A stretch of 49,198 nucleotides of DNA from an uncultured Aquimarina sp. Lineage in GTDB: Bacteria > Bacteroidota > Bacteroidia > Flavobacteriales > Flavobacteriaceae. Under the pieces are notes generated by a model. The model saw only the letters and a list, made by a program, of their open reading frames with translations. It did not search any database and had not been told where the DNA came from. This document shows, piece after piece, positions 1 through 7,917 of the stretch (position 1 is the stretch's first letter; each line of letters begins with the position of its first letter). The position numbers were made by a program, and so were the translations under genes. The stretch covers positions 1 through 49,198 of the forward strand of contig NZ_CANLMP010000013.1 of NCBI RefSeq assembly GCF_947492405.1, in the 5' to 3' direction.

Positions 1-87
1 TTGAATCTATGAGCCTAGAAAAATAATGCCTCAGATTAAGGAAGAATTTATTTGTTTTTTACCTCAGTTCTTTGTTATGCAACGTAA
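1..87. other. Intergenic edge, possible end of a cassette-type palindrome
   Basis: No gene is visible in this edge segment. It contains GTTATGCAACG at 74-84, the reverse complement of the type of end motif (GCATAACG) that opens the palindrome at 1968. This may be one arm of another repeat element whose partner lies outside the window. This is inference from a single short match. Confidence 0.25.
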
Positions 88-975
88 TTATTTAATTTTC
101 ATTTTTTCAGGATTCCAATACCCAATATGACTTACAATCTTGCCTTTTTCGTCATAGGTAGTGACATTTATTCCCTCAAAAGTAGCTTCTTTTCCATCAT
201 TGGTAATTCCTTTACCTGTCCATTTAGAGGTAGCAATTAGTCCATTAACGTAAATGTAGTCGGGATAAAGTCCAGCTGATTTGAATGCGGACATAAAGTT
301 TTCACCAATCTCAATAATTTCTTCTCTGCTATTGGGTGTTGGGCTACCATATGGGTCGTTAATATATGCATTGTCAGCAAATGAGTTCGCCCAAGTCGTG
401 GCATCTCCACTTTGGGTTGCTTTGAAATAGTCATTGGTCCACTTTAATACTTGTTGCTCATTTATTTCTGGAATCTCTCCTAGAATTATTTCCCCTTTCC
501 CATCTTCAAAAAAACCATTAATTGAAGTTACTGTTAGCCAACCTCTTGCATCTTGATATTTTCCAGTTCCTCCAGTAAATTCACCTGATACTTTTATAGT
601 GACCTGACTTCCTTCAACTTCGAATTTTTGAGATGTATAGGATAAGAATAATAAATCGGTTTCAACCGCAGAACCTTCTAACTCAAACATGCTAATTTTC
701 ATTGTTCCAAATAGTTCGTGTTTTCCATTGAACATAACTCGGTTTGCTGTTGCTCCATTAATGTGAGTGTTACCTTTTTTTCCCCTTTCGAATTCCCAAT
801 GCCAAGAACCTGTTAGTTGGCCTGCTTGAGCTAAAATAAATGGTTCTTTGTTTTGAATAGAATAACCTTCTGCGAATTGATATCCTCCAATTACTTTAAA
901 TTTTAATGTTTCTTGTGCTTTCATCACTGTAAATGTTATTAGTGTTACGAATAGTATTATACTTTTTTTCATCAT
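88..975 (-). CDS. Secreted AOC-barrel-like plus NTF2-like (SnoaL) domain protein
   Basis: A 295-residue exported protein of unknown substrate. The start is placed at the ATG-ATG pair at 975 because it gives a clean signal peptide (residues 1-20, cut before QETLKF); the frame extends upstream only from a TTG. Residues 25-160 resemble the allene-oxide-cyclase/dirigent beta-barrel, with the typical segment GGTGKYQDARG near 135-145. Residues 172-295 resemble an NTF2/SnoaL fold (aromatic-rich, W..DYF at the start, a short strand-rich end). The AraC gene immediately upstream on the same strand, with about 70 bases between the two, suggests co-regulation. Function cannot be stated: AOC-type barrels in bacteria are mostly uncharacterised, and no catalytic residues are recognisable. 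Confidence 0.7.
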   Translation of the reverse strand: MMKKSIILFVTLITFTVMKAQETLKFKVIGGYQFAEGYSIQNKEPFILAQAGQLTGSWHWEFERGKKGNTHINGATANRVMFNGKHELFGTMKISMFELEGSAVETDLLFLSYTSQKFEVEGSQVTIKVSGEFTGGTGKYQDARGWLTVTSINGFFEDGKGEIILGEIPEINEQQVLKWTNDYFKATQSGDATTWANSFADNAYINDPYGSPTPNSREEIIEIGENFMSAFKSAGLYPDYIYVNGLIATSKWTGKGITNDGKEATFEGINVTTYDEKGKIVSHIGYWNPEKMKIK

Positions 976-1046
976 GTTTAATTTTGTTGATGTAAAAGTA
1001 TTCCAGTAAATCCAGCCTGGATATAACAAAAGAAGGAAGCAATGTT

Positions 1047-1955
1047 CTATTTCTCGGATTGGTGTTCTTTCCGGTAATTAGCGGGTGTTTTTAGCGTATT
1101 TTTTTTGAAAAATTTACCAAAATGCGAAGGTGAAGCAAAGTTTAAGGTATAAGCAATTTGCTTAATATCTTCATTGCCATATTTTAAAAGATTCTTTGCC
1201 TCTAAAAGAAGTCTTTGGTTGATATAGTATAAAGCATTTTTTCCTGTAGAAGATTTGATGGCATCGCTCAAGTGATTTGGTGTTACGTTTAGTAAAGCTG
1301 CATACTCTTTGATACTCCTTTTCGACAGATAATAGTTGTTGATTAGATTCTGATATTTCACAAACAGTCCTTGATTTTTGGGTAATTCATCGACTGTTCT
1401 CACTCTTTTCTTATACAAGTCAAGGCATTTGTAAAGTACTACCTGTAAATAATGCCTTAGAATTTCTTCTGAAAATGAATTTCTCGGTTGATGATATTCT
1501 GAATAAAATTCTTCGAAAATATCAATCACCCGTTGTTTTTCTTCTGGCTCGATTGGGATGGCGTTTAGCTTATCAAGTCGAAAGAACGAAAACTGACCTT
1601 GAAAGTCTTCAGGTTTTATCGGGAGAAAGCCTTGTTTAAAGTTTAAAATGTAGCCGTCAATTTTTTGATCCCTTACCCATGAGTATATATGATTTGGTGA
1701 AATAAAGTATAGTACACTATTCAGGTCGTTTACTTTCTGGTCATTTATGTTTAATTCAGAGTTTCCAAATCCTAGTATGAACGATACTTGATGAAAATCT
1801 TTCGTGTGTGGTTGAATAGATTCGATTGAGTCCTTAGTAAAGTCAGAAAACCTGTAGATGTGAAGACTAGAATTTGAAGTTTGCACTGGCACATTGATAT
1901 GCCTGTACAAATCATTCATTTGTTTAAAATTAAGAATATTGTTTTTATCAGTCAT
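1047..1955 (-). CDS. AraC-family transcriptional regulator
   Basis: A 302-residue DNA-binding regulator. The N-terminal part (about 20-170) looks like the cupin-type sensor domain of AraC proteins. The C-terminal part (about 200-298) carries the two helix-turn-helix motifs: the first around YAALLNVTPNHLSDAIK and the second around IAYTLNFASPSHFGKFFKK, ending in the usual TPANYRK signature. The length is standard for the family. It lies just upstream of the AOC/SnoaL protein gene in the same direction, which is its most likely target. The effector is unknown. A long palindrome (1968-2034) sits directly upstream of the start codon and separates it from the next gene. Confidence 0.92.
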   Translation of the reverse strand: MTDKNNILNFKQMNDLYRHINVPVQTSNSSLHIYRFSDFTKDSIESIQPHTKDFHQVSFILGFGNSELNINDQKVNDLNSVLYFISPNHIYSWVRDQKIDGYILNFKQGFLPIKPEDFQGQFSFFRLDKLNAIPIEPEEKQRVIDIFEEFYSEYHQPRNSFSEEILRHYLQVVLYKCLDLYKKRVRTVDELPKNQGLFVKYQNLINNYYLSKRSIKEYAALLNVTPNHLSDAIKSSTGKNALYYINQRLLLEAKNLLKYGNEDIKQIAYTLNFASPSHFGKFFKKNTLKTPANYRKEHQSEK

Positions 1956-1967
1956 TCATCTTATGTG

Positions 1968-2034
1968 GCATAACGTTTCTTGTATGTTGCGTTTGCCTGC
2001 CGAAGGTGGCATATGCAATATACGAATTGTTGTA
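1968..2034. repeat. Imperfect palindrome, attC-like element 1
   Basis: The left arm (1968-1997) and right arm (2008-2034) pair as an imperfect hairpin: GCATAACG...TTGTATGTTGC...TTTGCC faces GGCATATGCAATATACGAA...TTGTTGTA, with a short loop TGCCGAAGGT. It ends in GTTGTAG, a motif shared in sense or reverse complement with the elements at 2764-2935 and 3420-3530. It sits exactly between two unrelated genes. Confidence 0.5.
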
Positions 2035-2045
2035 GTTAGTTTTTC

Positions 2046-2744
2046 TTAAGGGCAAAAAATGTCCATTAACAAATATTCATTTTTTAGTTCGACAAAAAAG
2101 CACCCATCTTTCGAGTTATTATTTACTTCAATAGCAGATACAAATCTGTCAAAATCTATATAGTCTGAAAGATTTCCACAAGATTCTTTCATCTTCATTT
2201 TCAAGTTTTCAAGATTAATAGGGTTGTAGGTTCCACCATCCAAATCAGTACTAAAATCACAGTCATCAACTTGAACTTTAGAAACAGCATTTAGCCAAAA
2301 AACAAAAGCGTTTTCAAATGATGATTTTTTTCCTTTCAATATAACGCCATTCACTTGTTTATATTGATACTCAAAATCGTATTGATTTAAATTGATTAAC
2401 TTCTTTTCATAATTCTTAAATTCTTTTAAGCTAAATAATTGATATTTCCTTAATGATATGAAATCAAGAAGCCCTCTTTTATTTAAAATACTATAGAACC
2501 AATAATTTGAATTCTTTTCATTAATTCCAATCGGTTTTATGAGTTGTTGGTATATTGTTTCGGCTACATCAAAATCAGAACAAATTGCAATTTCAAATGA
2601 TATTTGATTATCACTTTCAATTCCAATAAGAGAGTCTCTAATATTTCTCTTTTCAGTTTTTTCGATATGAATGAATATACTTTCTAATTGTTCATCTAAT
2701 TTTTTAGTTGGATGTTCAGAAATTATATAGAAATACTTATTCAT
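2046..2744 (-). CDS. Hypothetical protein, cassette-like gene
   Basis: A 232-residue protein I do not recognise. The ATG at 2744 (MNKYFYIISEHP) is preferred over the TTG five codons upstream. It has no signal peptide or membrane segment. It is rich in Lys, Asp, Glu and aromatic residues and reads as a soluble cytoplasmic protein, possibly an immunity-type or stress-type orphan. It is flanked on both sides by long imperfect palindromes (1968-2034 and 2764-2935), and its neighbours are functionally unrelated, as expected for a gene carried as a single mobile cassette. The base composition is very AT-rich. No function is assigned. Confidence 0.7.
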   Translation of the reverse strand: MNKYFYIISEHPTKKLDEQLESIFIHIEKTEKRNIRDSLIGIESDNQISFEIAICSDFDVAETIYQQLIKPIGINEKNSNYWFYSILNKRGLLDFISLRKYQLFSLKEFKNYEKKLINLNQYDFEYQYKQVNGVILKGKKSSFENAFVFWLNAVSKVQVDDCDFSTDLDGGTYNPINLENLKMKMKESCGNLSDYIDFDRFVSAIEVNNNSKDGCFFVELKNEYLLMDIFCP

Positions 2745-2763
2745 TATTTGTTTTCTCAATTAA

Positions 2764-2935
2764 CCACAACGTTTAATATATGTGTCGTAGCAGAGCAAAA
2801 TGTTACCTTGCTTTTCGATTTTTTCTGCGCATTGGTTGCTAACTTTTACTTTTTGCAAGCATTGCGTCTTACCAAAAATACAAGAACCTTTCGATTCATT
2901 ACTTAGCTGCTATGATCACATATATGTTGTTGTGG
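2764..2935. repeat. Long imperfect inverted repeat, attC-like element 2
   Basis: The left arm 2764-2793 (CCACAACGTTTAATATATGT...) and right arm 2906-2935 (...ACATATATGTTGTTGTGG) are near-perfect inverted repeats of about 30 nt with a 2-nt bulge, separated by about 110 nt. The outer tips are CCACAAC and GTTGTGG, the same tip motif as in the neighbouring elements. It lies between two orphan genes on the minus strand. The organisation (conserved 7-nt ends, bulged arms, variable middle) resembles integron attC sites, but the tips do not match the canonical GTTRRRY core exactly. Confidence 0.55.
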
Positions 2936-2940
2936 CCAGT

Positions 2941-3408
2941 TTATTTATTTAATATTGTTATCATAATCATAATATTCCAGAGAGAGAATAAGTCACTTCC
3001 TTTTTTCGTAATAAAAATCGTTTCTTTTCCGTCAAATTCAGTAACTAACAATTCGCGTTCGTTGCGTTTTTTAATTTTTTTGAGTTTAGTTTCACCAGCT
3101 TCTGCTTTTTCGAAATATTCTTTCCGATTTTTAGAATCCACATCTTCAATTGCATCTAATTTTACAGAGTTGAGTTTTGTTCCATCATACCCAATAATTC
3201 TTTTTGTTCCCAATGCTGTCCAATTATTCTTCGAATCCGTAAATAGTAAGATTATTTTCCCACTATCTTTTTCGTCAAAATGATTTAAGTATTTCATTTT
3301 GAATTCGTCAGTCAAGTTCTCAAATAAAAATGCAGTTTTATTCGGTAGATTATGTTGAGAAGCTCTCCATTTAATTCTATCTTCTATAAATTCGACTGTT
3401 TTTCGCAT
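2941..3408 (-). CDS. Hypothetical protein, cassette-like gene
   Basis: A 155-residue protein I do not recognise. It starts at an ATG (MRKTVEFIEDR) and has a charged, strand-rich middle (GKIILLFTDSKNNWTALGTK, then GKETIFITKKG) that could be a small PH-like or beta-barrel fold. The C-terminal tail is hydrophobic (LWNIMIMITILNK), which may be a weak membrane tail or a buried helix. It lies between the palindromes at 2764-2935 and 3420-3530, so it forms a one-gene unit with its own downstream repeat. No function is assigned. Confidence 0.68.
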   Translation of the reverse strand: MRKTVEFIEDRIKWRASQHNLPNKTAFLFENLTDEFKMKYLNHFDEKDSGKIILLFTDSKNNWTALGTKRIIGYDGTKLNSVKLDAIEDVDSKNRKEYFEKAEAGETKLKKIKKRNERELLVTEFDGKETIFITKKGSDLFSLWNIMIMITILNK

Positions 3409-3419
3409 TCAGTTTAATT

Positions 3420-3530
3420 GGCTACAACATGTTTATATACGTACTGGTACATATATTTCTATTATAATTTTTGACTGTAGCCGTTTGTAACTATTTATAA
3501 ACGTTTGTAAACGGTAAATATAGCGTAAGT
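3420..3530. repeat. Palindrome-rich spacer, attC-like element 3
   Basis: It opens with GGCTACAAC (3420-3428), the same tip motif as the other two elements, paired with TGTAGCC at 3476-3482. Inside is a near-perfect palindrome ATATACGTAC-TG-GTACATATAT (3435-3456). The segment 3481-3514 holds a direct repeat of CGTTTGTAA and outer CCGTTT/AAACGG ends. It forms the outer border of the accessory strip; 3530-3605 shows nothing further. Confidence 0.45.
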
Positions 3531-3605
3531 TATAATTTCATAAAGAAACGTAAATTTCCCTGTAATTAAAAATAGGAAAGTGAGAATGTGTAGTTTATTA
3601 AGAAA

Positions 3606-4871
3606 TCAAACTTGCTTTTTCTTGTTATATAATCGATAGTAATACCAGGCGGCAATACCACCAATACAAGAAAACAAAGCCAACATCCAGAATACATGCT
3701 GGTGTCCTTGTATTCCTGGTGAGTTGTCTAAAAGATATCCCATCGCAGGGCCGGCAAAGATATCGGGGGTATACCCGATTAAAGAAATGAGTCCAACAGC
3801 AGTTCCGGTTAATACCAATGGAATTTGACCACGTTGCATCACAGCAAAGTACAGAGAACGTGCTGCATACACTCCCGTTGCTACTACTAATATGGAAATA
3901 AAGAATAATGTGGTTGCCGATGTTGTGATTATACCCATCGCAAATAATAATGCTCCAAAGAATGATATTACAAAACTAACTACCAACCAGAAGGTAGTTC
4001 GTGTACGATCAGCTAATACTCCGATCAAGACGCCAATTATCGGACGGATAAATAATAGAAAAGTGCCTACTTGCGCAGATTTCACCTGGTCGTATAACAT
4101 TACATCTTTTGCATAGAGTGAAAATACATCCGTAATTTTGTAGCCTACGTATGCACAAAGAATAATGATCATTAGTAACCATACAGAGGGTAATCGAAGG
4201 ACAGCCGTAATTTGTGAGATTGTGATTTTTTCCAAGATGATCTCTTGCTCTGTTTTTTGATCTAATTTCATAAAGAACCACACAAGAATACCGACCAGAC
4301 TTACAATACCAGAAGATACCAATATAACTTGTTTAAAAGCAGCTCTGCTTTCTAATACTGTAGCTTCCGAAATTTCAGAACTAATGAATAATGAAAAAAT
4401 AAACACGCCCATTGCGCCAAATAGTGCTCCCACTAATCCACGACCACCATCTAGAAATCCAAATGCTTTTCCCTGTGATGTCGATCCGCCCCAAACTCTG
4501 GTTGCTTTAATCATAGGTGCCCAGAATAAAAAAATAGTTGTAAATCCCCAATATCCATATAATATTTTAAGTGTAGCATATCCAGGAAATGTAGCATAGA
4601 CCAATCCTCCAAGAGCTGTCATCCATAGTGCCACTGCTATTAGTTTTCTAGGAGGAAATTTATCGGCAATCGGACCTCCAAAAAGATACGATAGTAAAGC
4701 AACTATACCGTATACAGAAAAGCAAAGCCCTAACTGTAGGTTGTCTAGTCCAAATGCCTCTAGTACTGTAGGTCTAAAGACCCGTGCAAGTACAAAGGGA
4801 AGAATAAATACAGATTCTCCAGCCAAAATAAGTAGTAAAAGAAAGTACCAGGGAGCTTTTTTTTGGTTCAT
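3606..4871 (-). CDS. MFS transporter
   Basis: A 421-residue integral membrane protein with about twelve hydrophobic segments in two six-helix halves. The loop between helices 2 and 3 carries the family signature GGPIADKFPPRK (about residues 65-76), and the segment TRVWGGSTSQGKAFGFLDGGRG (about 124-145) resembles the organic-anion and nitrate-type MFS branches. The substrate is not predictable from sequence alone. The gene stands alone on the minus strand: the downstream side is the palindrome-bordered accessory strip and the upstream side is a 350-base non-coding stretch. It is likely a proton-coupled symporter or antiporter in the inner membrane. Confidence 0.88.
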   Translation of the reverse strand: MNQKKAPWYFLLLLILAGESVFILPFVLARVFRPTVLEAFGLDNLQLGLCFSVYGIVALLSYLFGGPIADKFPPRKLIAVALWMTALGGLVYATFPGYATLKILYGYWGFTTIFLFWAPMIKATRVWGGSTSQGKAFGFLDGGRGLVGALFGAMGVFIFSLFISSEISEATVLESRAAFKQVILVSSGIVSLVGILVWFFMKLDQKTEQEIILEKITISQITAVLRLPSVWLLMIIILCAYVGYKITDVFSLYAKDVMLYDQVKSAQVGTFLLFIRPIIGVLIGVLADRTRTTFWLVVSFVISFFGALLFAMGIITTSATTLFFISILVVATGVYAARSLYFAVMQRGQIPLVLTGTAVGLISLIGYTPDIFAGPAMGYLLDNSPGIQGHQHVFWMLALFSCIGGIAAWYYYRLYNKKKQV

Positions 4872-5224
4872 AGAGTTTTAAAGGTGTGCTTTTATATATA
4901 TTGATATTTGCTTAAAGATAGTGTTTGTAATTGGTTTTGAGATACAAAGAGAATTTTTGAGGATAAAAAATAAACCATCTATGCCTAGGTAGCACTTCCA
5001 TAGGTTTAGTGTGACTGCAGAGCATTAGGTTTTGATAGAAAAAGGTGTGGTTTGACATTTAGGATCTCCAGGAGTTCCTTCTCCTTTGGGGAGAAGGTTA
5101 GGATGAGGGGATTTCAGAATAAAACCCTCATGACTGAATCTAGTTCAACGTAGGCTTCAATCTTCGGGAATTCTAACATAAAAGTAAGGAAATAGAGGGT
5201 AGGGAGTTGGACGTTTTCTACCAG
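4872..5224. other. Non-coding stretch with an interspersed hairpin
   Basis: I see no gene. The stretch contains CCTTCTCCTTTGGGGAGAAGG at 5077-5097, a hairpin with 8-bp arms, followed by TTAGGATGAGGGG. That combination is typical of short interspersed palindromic repeats in many bacterial genomes. The remainder is ordinary AT-rich spacer that should contain the promoter of the MFS gene near 4880-4930. Confidence 0.45.
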
Positions 5225-5695
5225 TTATAAATTCTGATCTTCTACATTCATTCGCATACGAACCAGGTATTTTTCAAACCCTGCTTTTTCATAAGCTCTA
5301 ATAGCTCTTGGATTTTGGTCATAAACATCCAACTGAATTTCGTCAATACCCTTCACTGCAAACCAATCTGATATATACTGAATGATTTGTTGGCTAATTC
5401 CTTGTCCTCTAAAAGCTTCTTTTACATACATAAAACCAATATATCCCATTTGACTTTGTTTGAAGAATTCTTTTCGATCTCTGATCTGACCATAACCACT
5501 CCCCACAATTTCTCCTTCAACCTCTACAACTACGACTTCCGTGTGATCAGCCTTTATGTAGTCGCCAAGATCATAATAGTTGATTTTTTCATCGGTTTTT
5601 AGGGTAGGATCCATAGGTCTTTCTGCTTGTACGATTCCTTGTTCAAAATCGAGTAGTATAGGCAGATCTTCAATTGTTGCAGCACGTACGATCAT
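5225..5695 (-). CDS. GNAT-family N-acetyltransferase
   Basis: A 156-residue acyl-CoA-dependent N-acetyltransferase. The acetyl-CoA pyrophosphate loop is visible as FRGQGISQQII (about residues 115-125), preceded by the beta-4 strand MGYIGFMYVKEAFR and followed by the family's NPRAIRAYEKAGFEKY ending (about 137-153). The length is typical of single-domain GNAT enzymes. The substrate is unknown. It is the third gene of a tight minus-strand series (P5C dehydrogenase, 140-aa membrane protein, GNAT) with gaps of only a few bases, so co-transcription is likely, although no functional link is evident. Confidence 0.9.
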   Translation of the reverse strand: MIVRAATIEDLPILLDFEQGIVQAERPMDPTLKTDEKINYYDLGDYIKADHTEVVVVEVEGEIVGSGYGQIRDRKEFFKQSQMGYIGFMYVKEAFRGQGISQQIIQYISDWFAVKGIDEIQLDVYDQNPRAIRAYEKAGFEKYLVRMRMNVEDQNL

Positions 5696-5699
5696 TTCT

Positions 5700-6122
5700 C
5701 TAATTCTTTTTAAAAATACTAAGTACTAAATGTAAGAAAAGTATCGGTTGCACGATGAGTATAATTAGGAAAAGTATTAGCTGAACAAGGAATAATGTTT
5801 CTTTGGTTTCCCAATCGGATTCAGAAGTAAAGAGAAGAGGGAGTAGAGTAATAACAAGAATTCCACCAAGAGTTCCAATTACGTGGATGTGTGTTAATAG
5901 AAGTCTTCTTTTTTTATTCAGTTTGTGAATAGCATAATAAGTTAACCCCATTCCAAAGAATAAAAAACAAAGAAAATTTAAAAAATGAATTATGGAAATG
6001 ACGAAATACGTATCATGAATATTGACATCCAACGTCTCATCATCAAAAGAAAAACCGTATATCCATAAGATTGGAATCAAACTCCAAAAAATGATATACG
6101 GTTTATGGATTATGTAGTTCAC
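5700..6122 (-). CDS. Small membrane protein resembling a piece of heme-copper oxidase subunit I
   Basis: A 140-residue protein with four hydrophobic segments (about 9-25, 38-62, 77-100, 112-138), starting at a GTG. The segment VNIHDTYFVISIIHFL (about 34-49) resembles the HDTYYVVAHFHYVL signature of cytochrome oxidase subunit I helix X, and THIHVIGTLGGILVITLLP (about 77-95) resembles the following KIHFFIMFIGVNLTFFP segment. Of the two helix X heme histidines, the one corresponding to the high-spin heme is replaced by Ile and the second is kept. All the copper ligands are absent, so it cannot be an oxidase. It lies between the P5C dehydrogenase and GNAT genes with gaps of 4-6 bases. Role unknown. 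Confidence 0.72.
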   Translation of the reverse strand: MNYIIHKPYIIFWSLIPILWIYGFSFDDETLDVNIHDTYFVISIIHFLNFLCFLFFGMGLTYYAIHKLNKKRRLLLTHIHVIGTLGGILVITLLPLLFTSESDWETKETLFLVQLILFLIILIVQPILFLHLVLSIFKKN

Positions 6123-6128
6123 CAGAAA

Positions 6129-7757
6129 TTATTCTCCTAAGAAAGGATATCTATAATCAGCAGGTGTAACAAAAGTTTCTTTGATGGTTCTTGGAGATAC
6201 CCAACGTAATAAATTAAGGTATGATCCGGCTTTATCATTCGTTCCTGATGCTCTAGCTCCACCAAATGGTTGTTGTCCTACAACTGCACCAGTTGGTTTA
6301 TCATTAATATAGAAATTACCAGCGGCATTTTCTAAAGCTTTGGTAGCTTCTGCGGCAGCATATCTGTCCGTAGAGAAAATAGCTCCTGTTAATGCATATT
6401 CACTAGTGCCATCAACTAAAGCTAATGTTTCTTCCCATTTGTTATCATCATATACGTAGATCGTAATAACCGGTCCAAAAAGCTCCGTACACATGGTTGT
6501 GTATTTAGGATCTTCTGCTAGAATAACTGTTGGTTCGATGAAATATCCTTTGGATTTATCATAACCACCACCAGCAATGATTGTTGCTCCATTATCTTCT
6601 TTTGCTTGGTCAATATATTTGGCTAGCTTGTCAAAAGAACCTTCGTGGATTACAGCAGTAATAAAATTACTCATATCTTCTGGTGATCCCATTTTAAAGG
6701 ATTTGATATCTGCTTTTAAGAATTTCTCAACATCAGCCCATAAACTTTTAGGAATATATGCTCTGGATGCTGCACTACATTTTTGTCCTTGGAATTCGAA
6801 TGCTCCACGAGAAATTCCTGTAGCCACTTGTTTAGCATTTGCACTAGGGTGCGCAACGATAAAATCTTTTCCACCTGTTTCTCCTACGATTCTTGGGTAG
6901 GTTTTATAGTTATGAATGTTAGTTCCGATTTTAGCCCATATGTCTTTAAATACATGAGTACTACCAGTAAAGTGAATCCCTGCAAAATCTGGACTTGCCA
7001 ATACTGTATCCGTAATCATTACAGGATCTCCATATACTACATTGATAACTCCGTCAGGTACACCAGCTTCTTTAAAAATGTCTACGATTACTTTTGCTGA
7101 ATAGATTTGGCTATCACTAGGTTTCCAAACTACTGTATTTCCCATCAAAGCAGCACTTGCAGGTAAATTTCCAGCAATTGCGGTAAAATTAAATGGAGTG
7201 ATTGCATAAACAAAACCCTCTAGAGGTCTATATTCTAATCTGTTCCAAGCTCCAGAAGTAGAATCTGGTTGATCTTCATAGATCTGAGTCATAAATTCTA
7301 CATTAAAACGTAGGAAATCTATAAACTCACAAGCAGCATCAATTTCAGCCTGGAAAATATTTTTAGATTGGGCAAGCATAGTTGCCGCATTAATTTTAGC
7401 TCTATAAGGTCCAGCAATTAATTCTGCAGCTCTTAAGAAAATAGCAGCACGTTGTTCCCAAGCTAAATCTGCCCATTTTTTACGAGCTTCGATAGCTGTA
7501 TCGATAGCTGTTTGTACATGTTGCTTTTCGGCTTTGTGATATGTTCCTAATAGATGTTTGTGATCGTGCGGCGGTGACATTGTTCCTGTGTCGCCAGTTC
7601 TGATTTCTTCTCCATTTATATATAGCGGAACATCAACAGATGAATTGTACATTGATTTGTATGTTGCCAAAACTTCTTCTCTTTCGGGAGTTCCTGGAGC
7701 ATATGATTTTACAGGCTCATTTATCGCTGTTGGAACTTGAAAAAAACCTTTTCCCAT
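6129..7757 (-). CDS. pruA: L-glutamate gamma-semialdehyde dehydrogenase (1-pyrroline-5-carboxylate dehydrogenase)
   Basis: A 542-residue aldehyde dehydrogenase that oxidises glutamate gamma-semialdehyde to glutamate with NAD+, the second step of proline catabolism. The active-site cysteine lies in GQKCSAASRAYIP (Cys327). The general-base Glu lies in VGETGGKD (Glu293), the oxyanion Asn in ITPFNFTAIAGN (Asn190), and the cofactor lysine in VVWKPS (Lys212). GSTHVF is the Rossmann-turn region. The length matches the stand-alone group-I P5CDH (about 540 residues), so this is not the bifunctional PutA. No proline dehydrogenase gene is in the window. The next two genes follow with almost no gap. Confidence 0.95.
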   Translation of the reverse strand: MGKGFFQVPTAINEPVKSYAPGTPEREEVLATYKSMYNSSVDVPLYINGEEIRTGDTGTMSPPHDHKHLLGTYHKAEKQHVQTAIDTAIEARKKWADLAWEQRAAIFLRAAELIAGPYRAKINAATMLAQSKNIFQAEIDAACEFIDFLRFNVEFMTQIYEDQPDSTSGAWNRLEYRPLEGFVYAITPFNFTAIAGNLPASAALMGNTVVWKPSDSQIYSAKVIVDIFKEAGVPDGVINVVYGDPVMITDTVLASPDFAGIHFTGSTHVFKDIWAKIGTNIHNYKTYPRIVGETGGKDFIVAHPSANAKQVATGISRGAFEFQGQKCSAASRAYIPKSLWADVEKFLKADIKSFKMGSPEDMSNFITAVIHEGSFDKLAKYIDQAKEDNGATIIAGGGYDKSKGYFIEPTVILAEDPKYTTMCTELFGPVITIYVYDDNKWEETLALVDGTSEYALTGAIFSTDRYAAAEATKALENAAGNFYINDKPTGAVVGQQPFGGARASGTNDKAGSYLNLLRWVSPRTIKETFVTPADYRYPFLGE

Positions 7758-7809
7758 GATCTTGTGTATTTAGTTTGATTTGTAAGATGTGTTAGTATAC
7801 TTCAAGCGG

Positions 7810-7817
7810 CAAAGATA
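7810..7817 (-). promoter_or_regulatory. Bacteroidota -7 promoter box upstream of pruA
   Basis: On the minus strand this reads TATCTTTG, an exact match to the Bacteroidota housekeeping -7 consensus TAnnTTTG, about 55 bases upstream of the pruA ATG. No convincing -33 TTTG is visible at the expected distance. Confidence 0.45.
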
Positions 7818-7917
7818 GGAAATTATGTAGGGTAATATTGATTTTAACCTTTTATAAACATCTGCGGTATGTATTTTTTTTCGTAAGTTGTGCGAAATTT
7901 ATCCGACCCAAAAATCT

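Noticed and set aside
2712..3283. Two plus-strand frames running through the cassette palindrome (2712-2906) and through the 155-aa gene (2912-3283)
   Set aside because: They cover palindrome arms and the complement of a better-supported minus-strand gene, with no protein-like features.
7888..7917. TTG-started N-terminal extension of the TANGO2-like protein
   Set aside because: The internal ATG places the catalytic Cys at position 2, as in the family.
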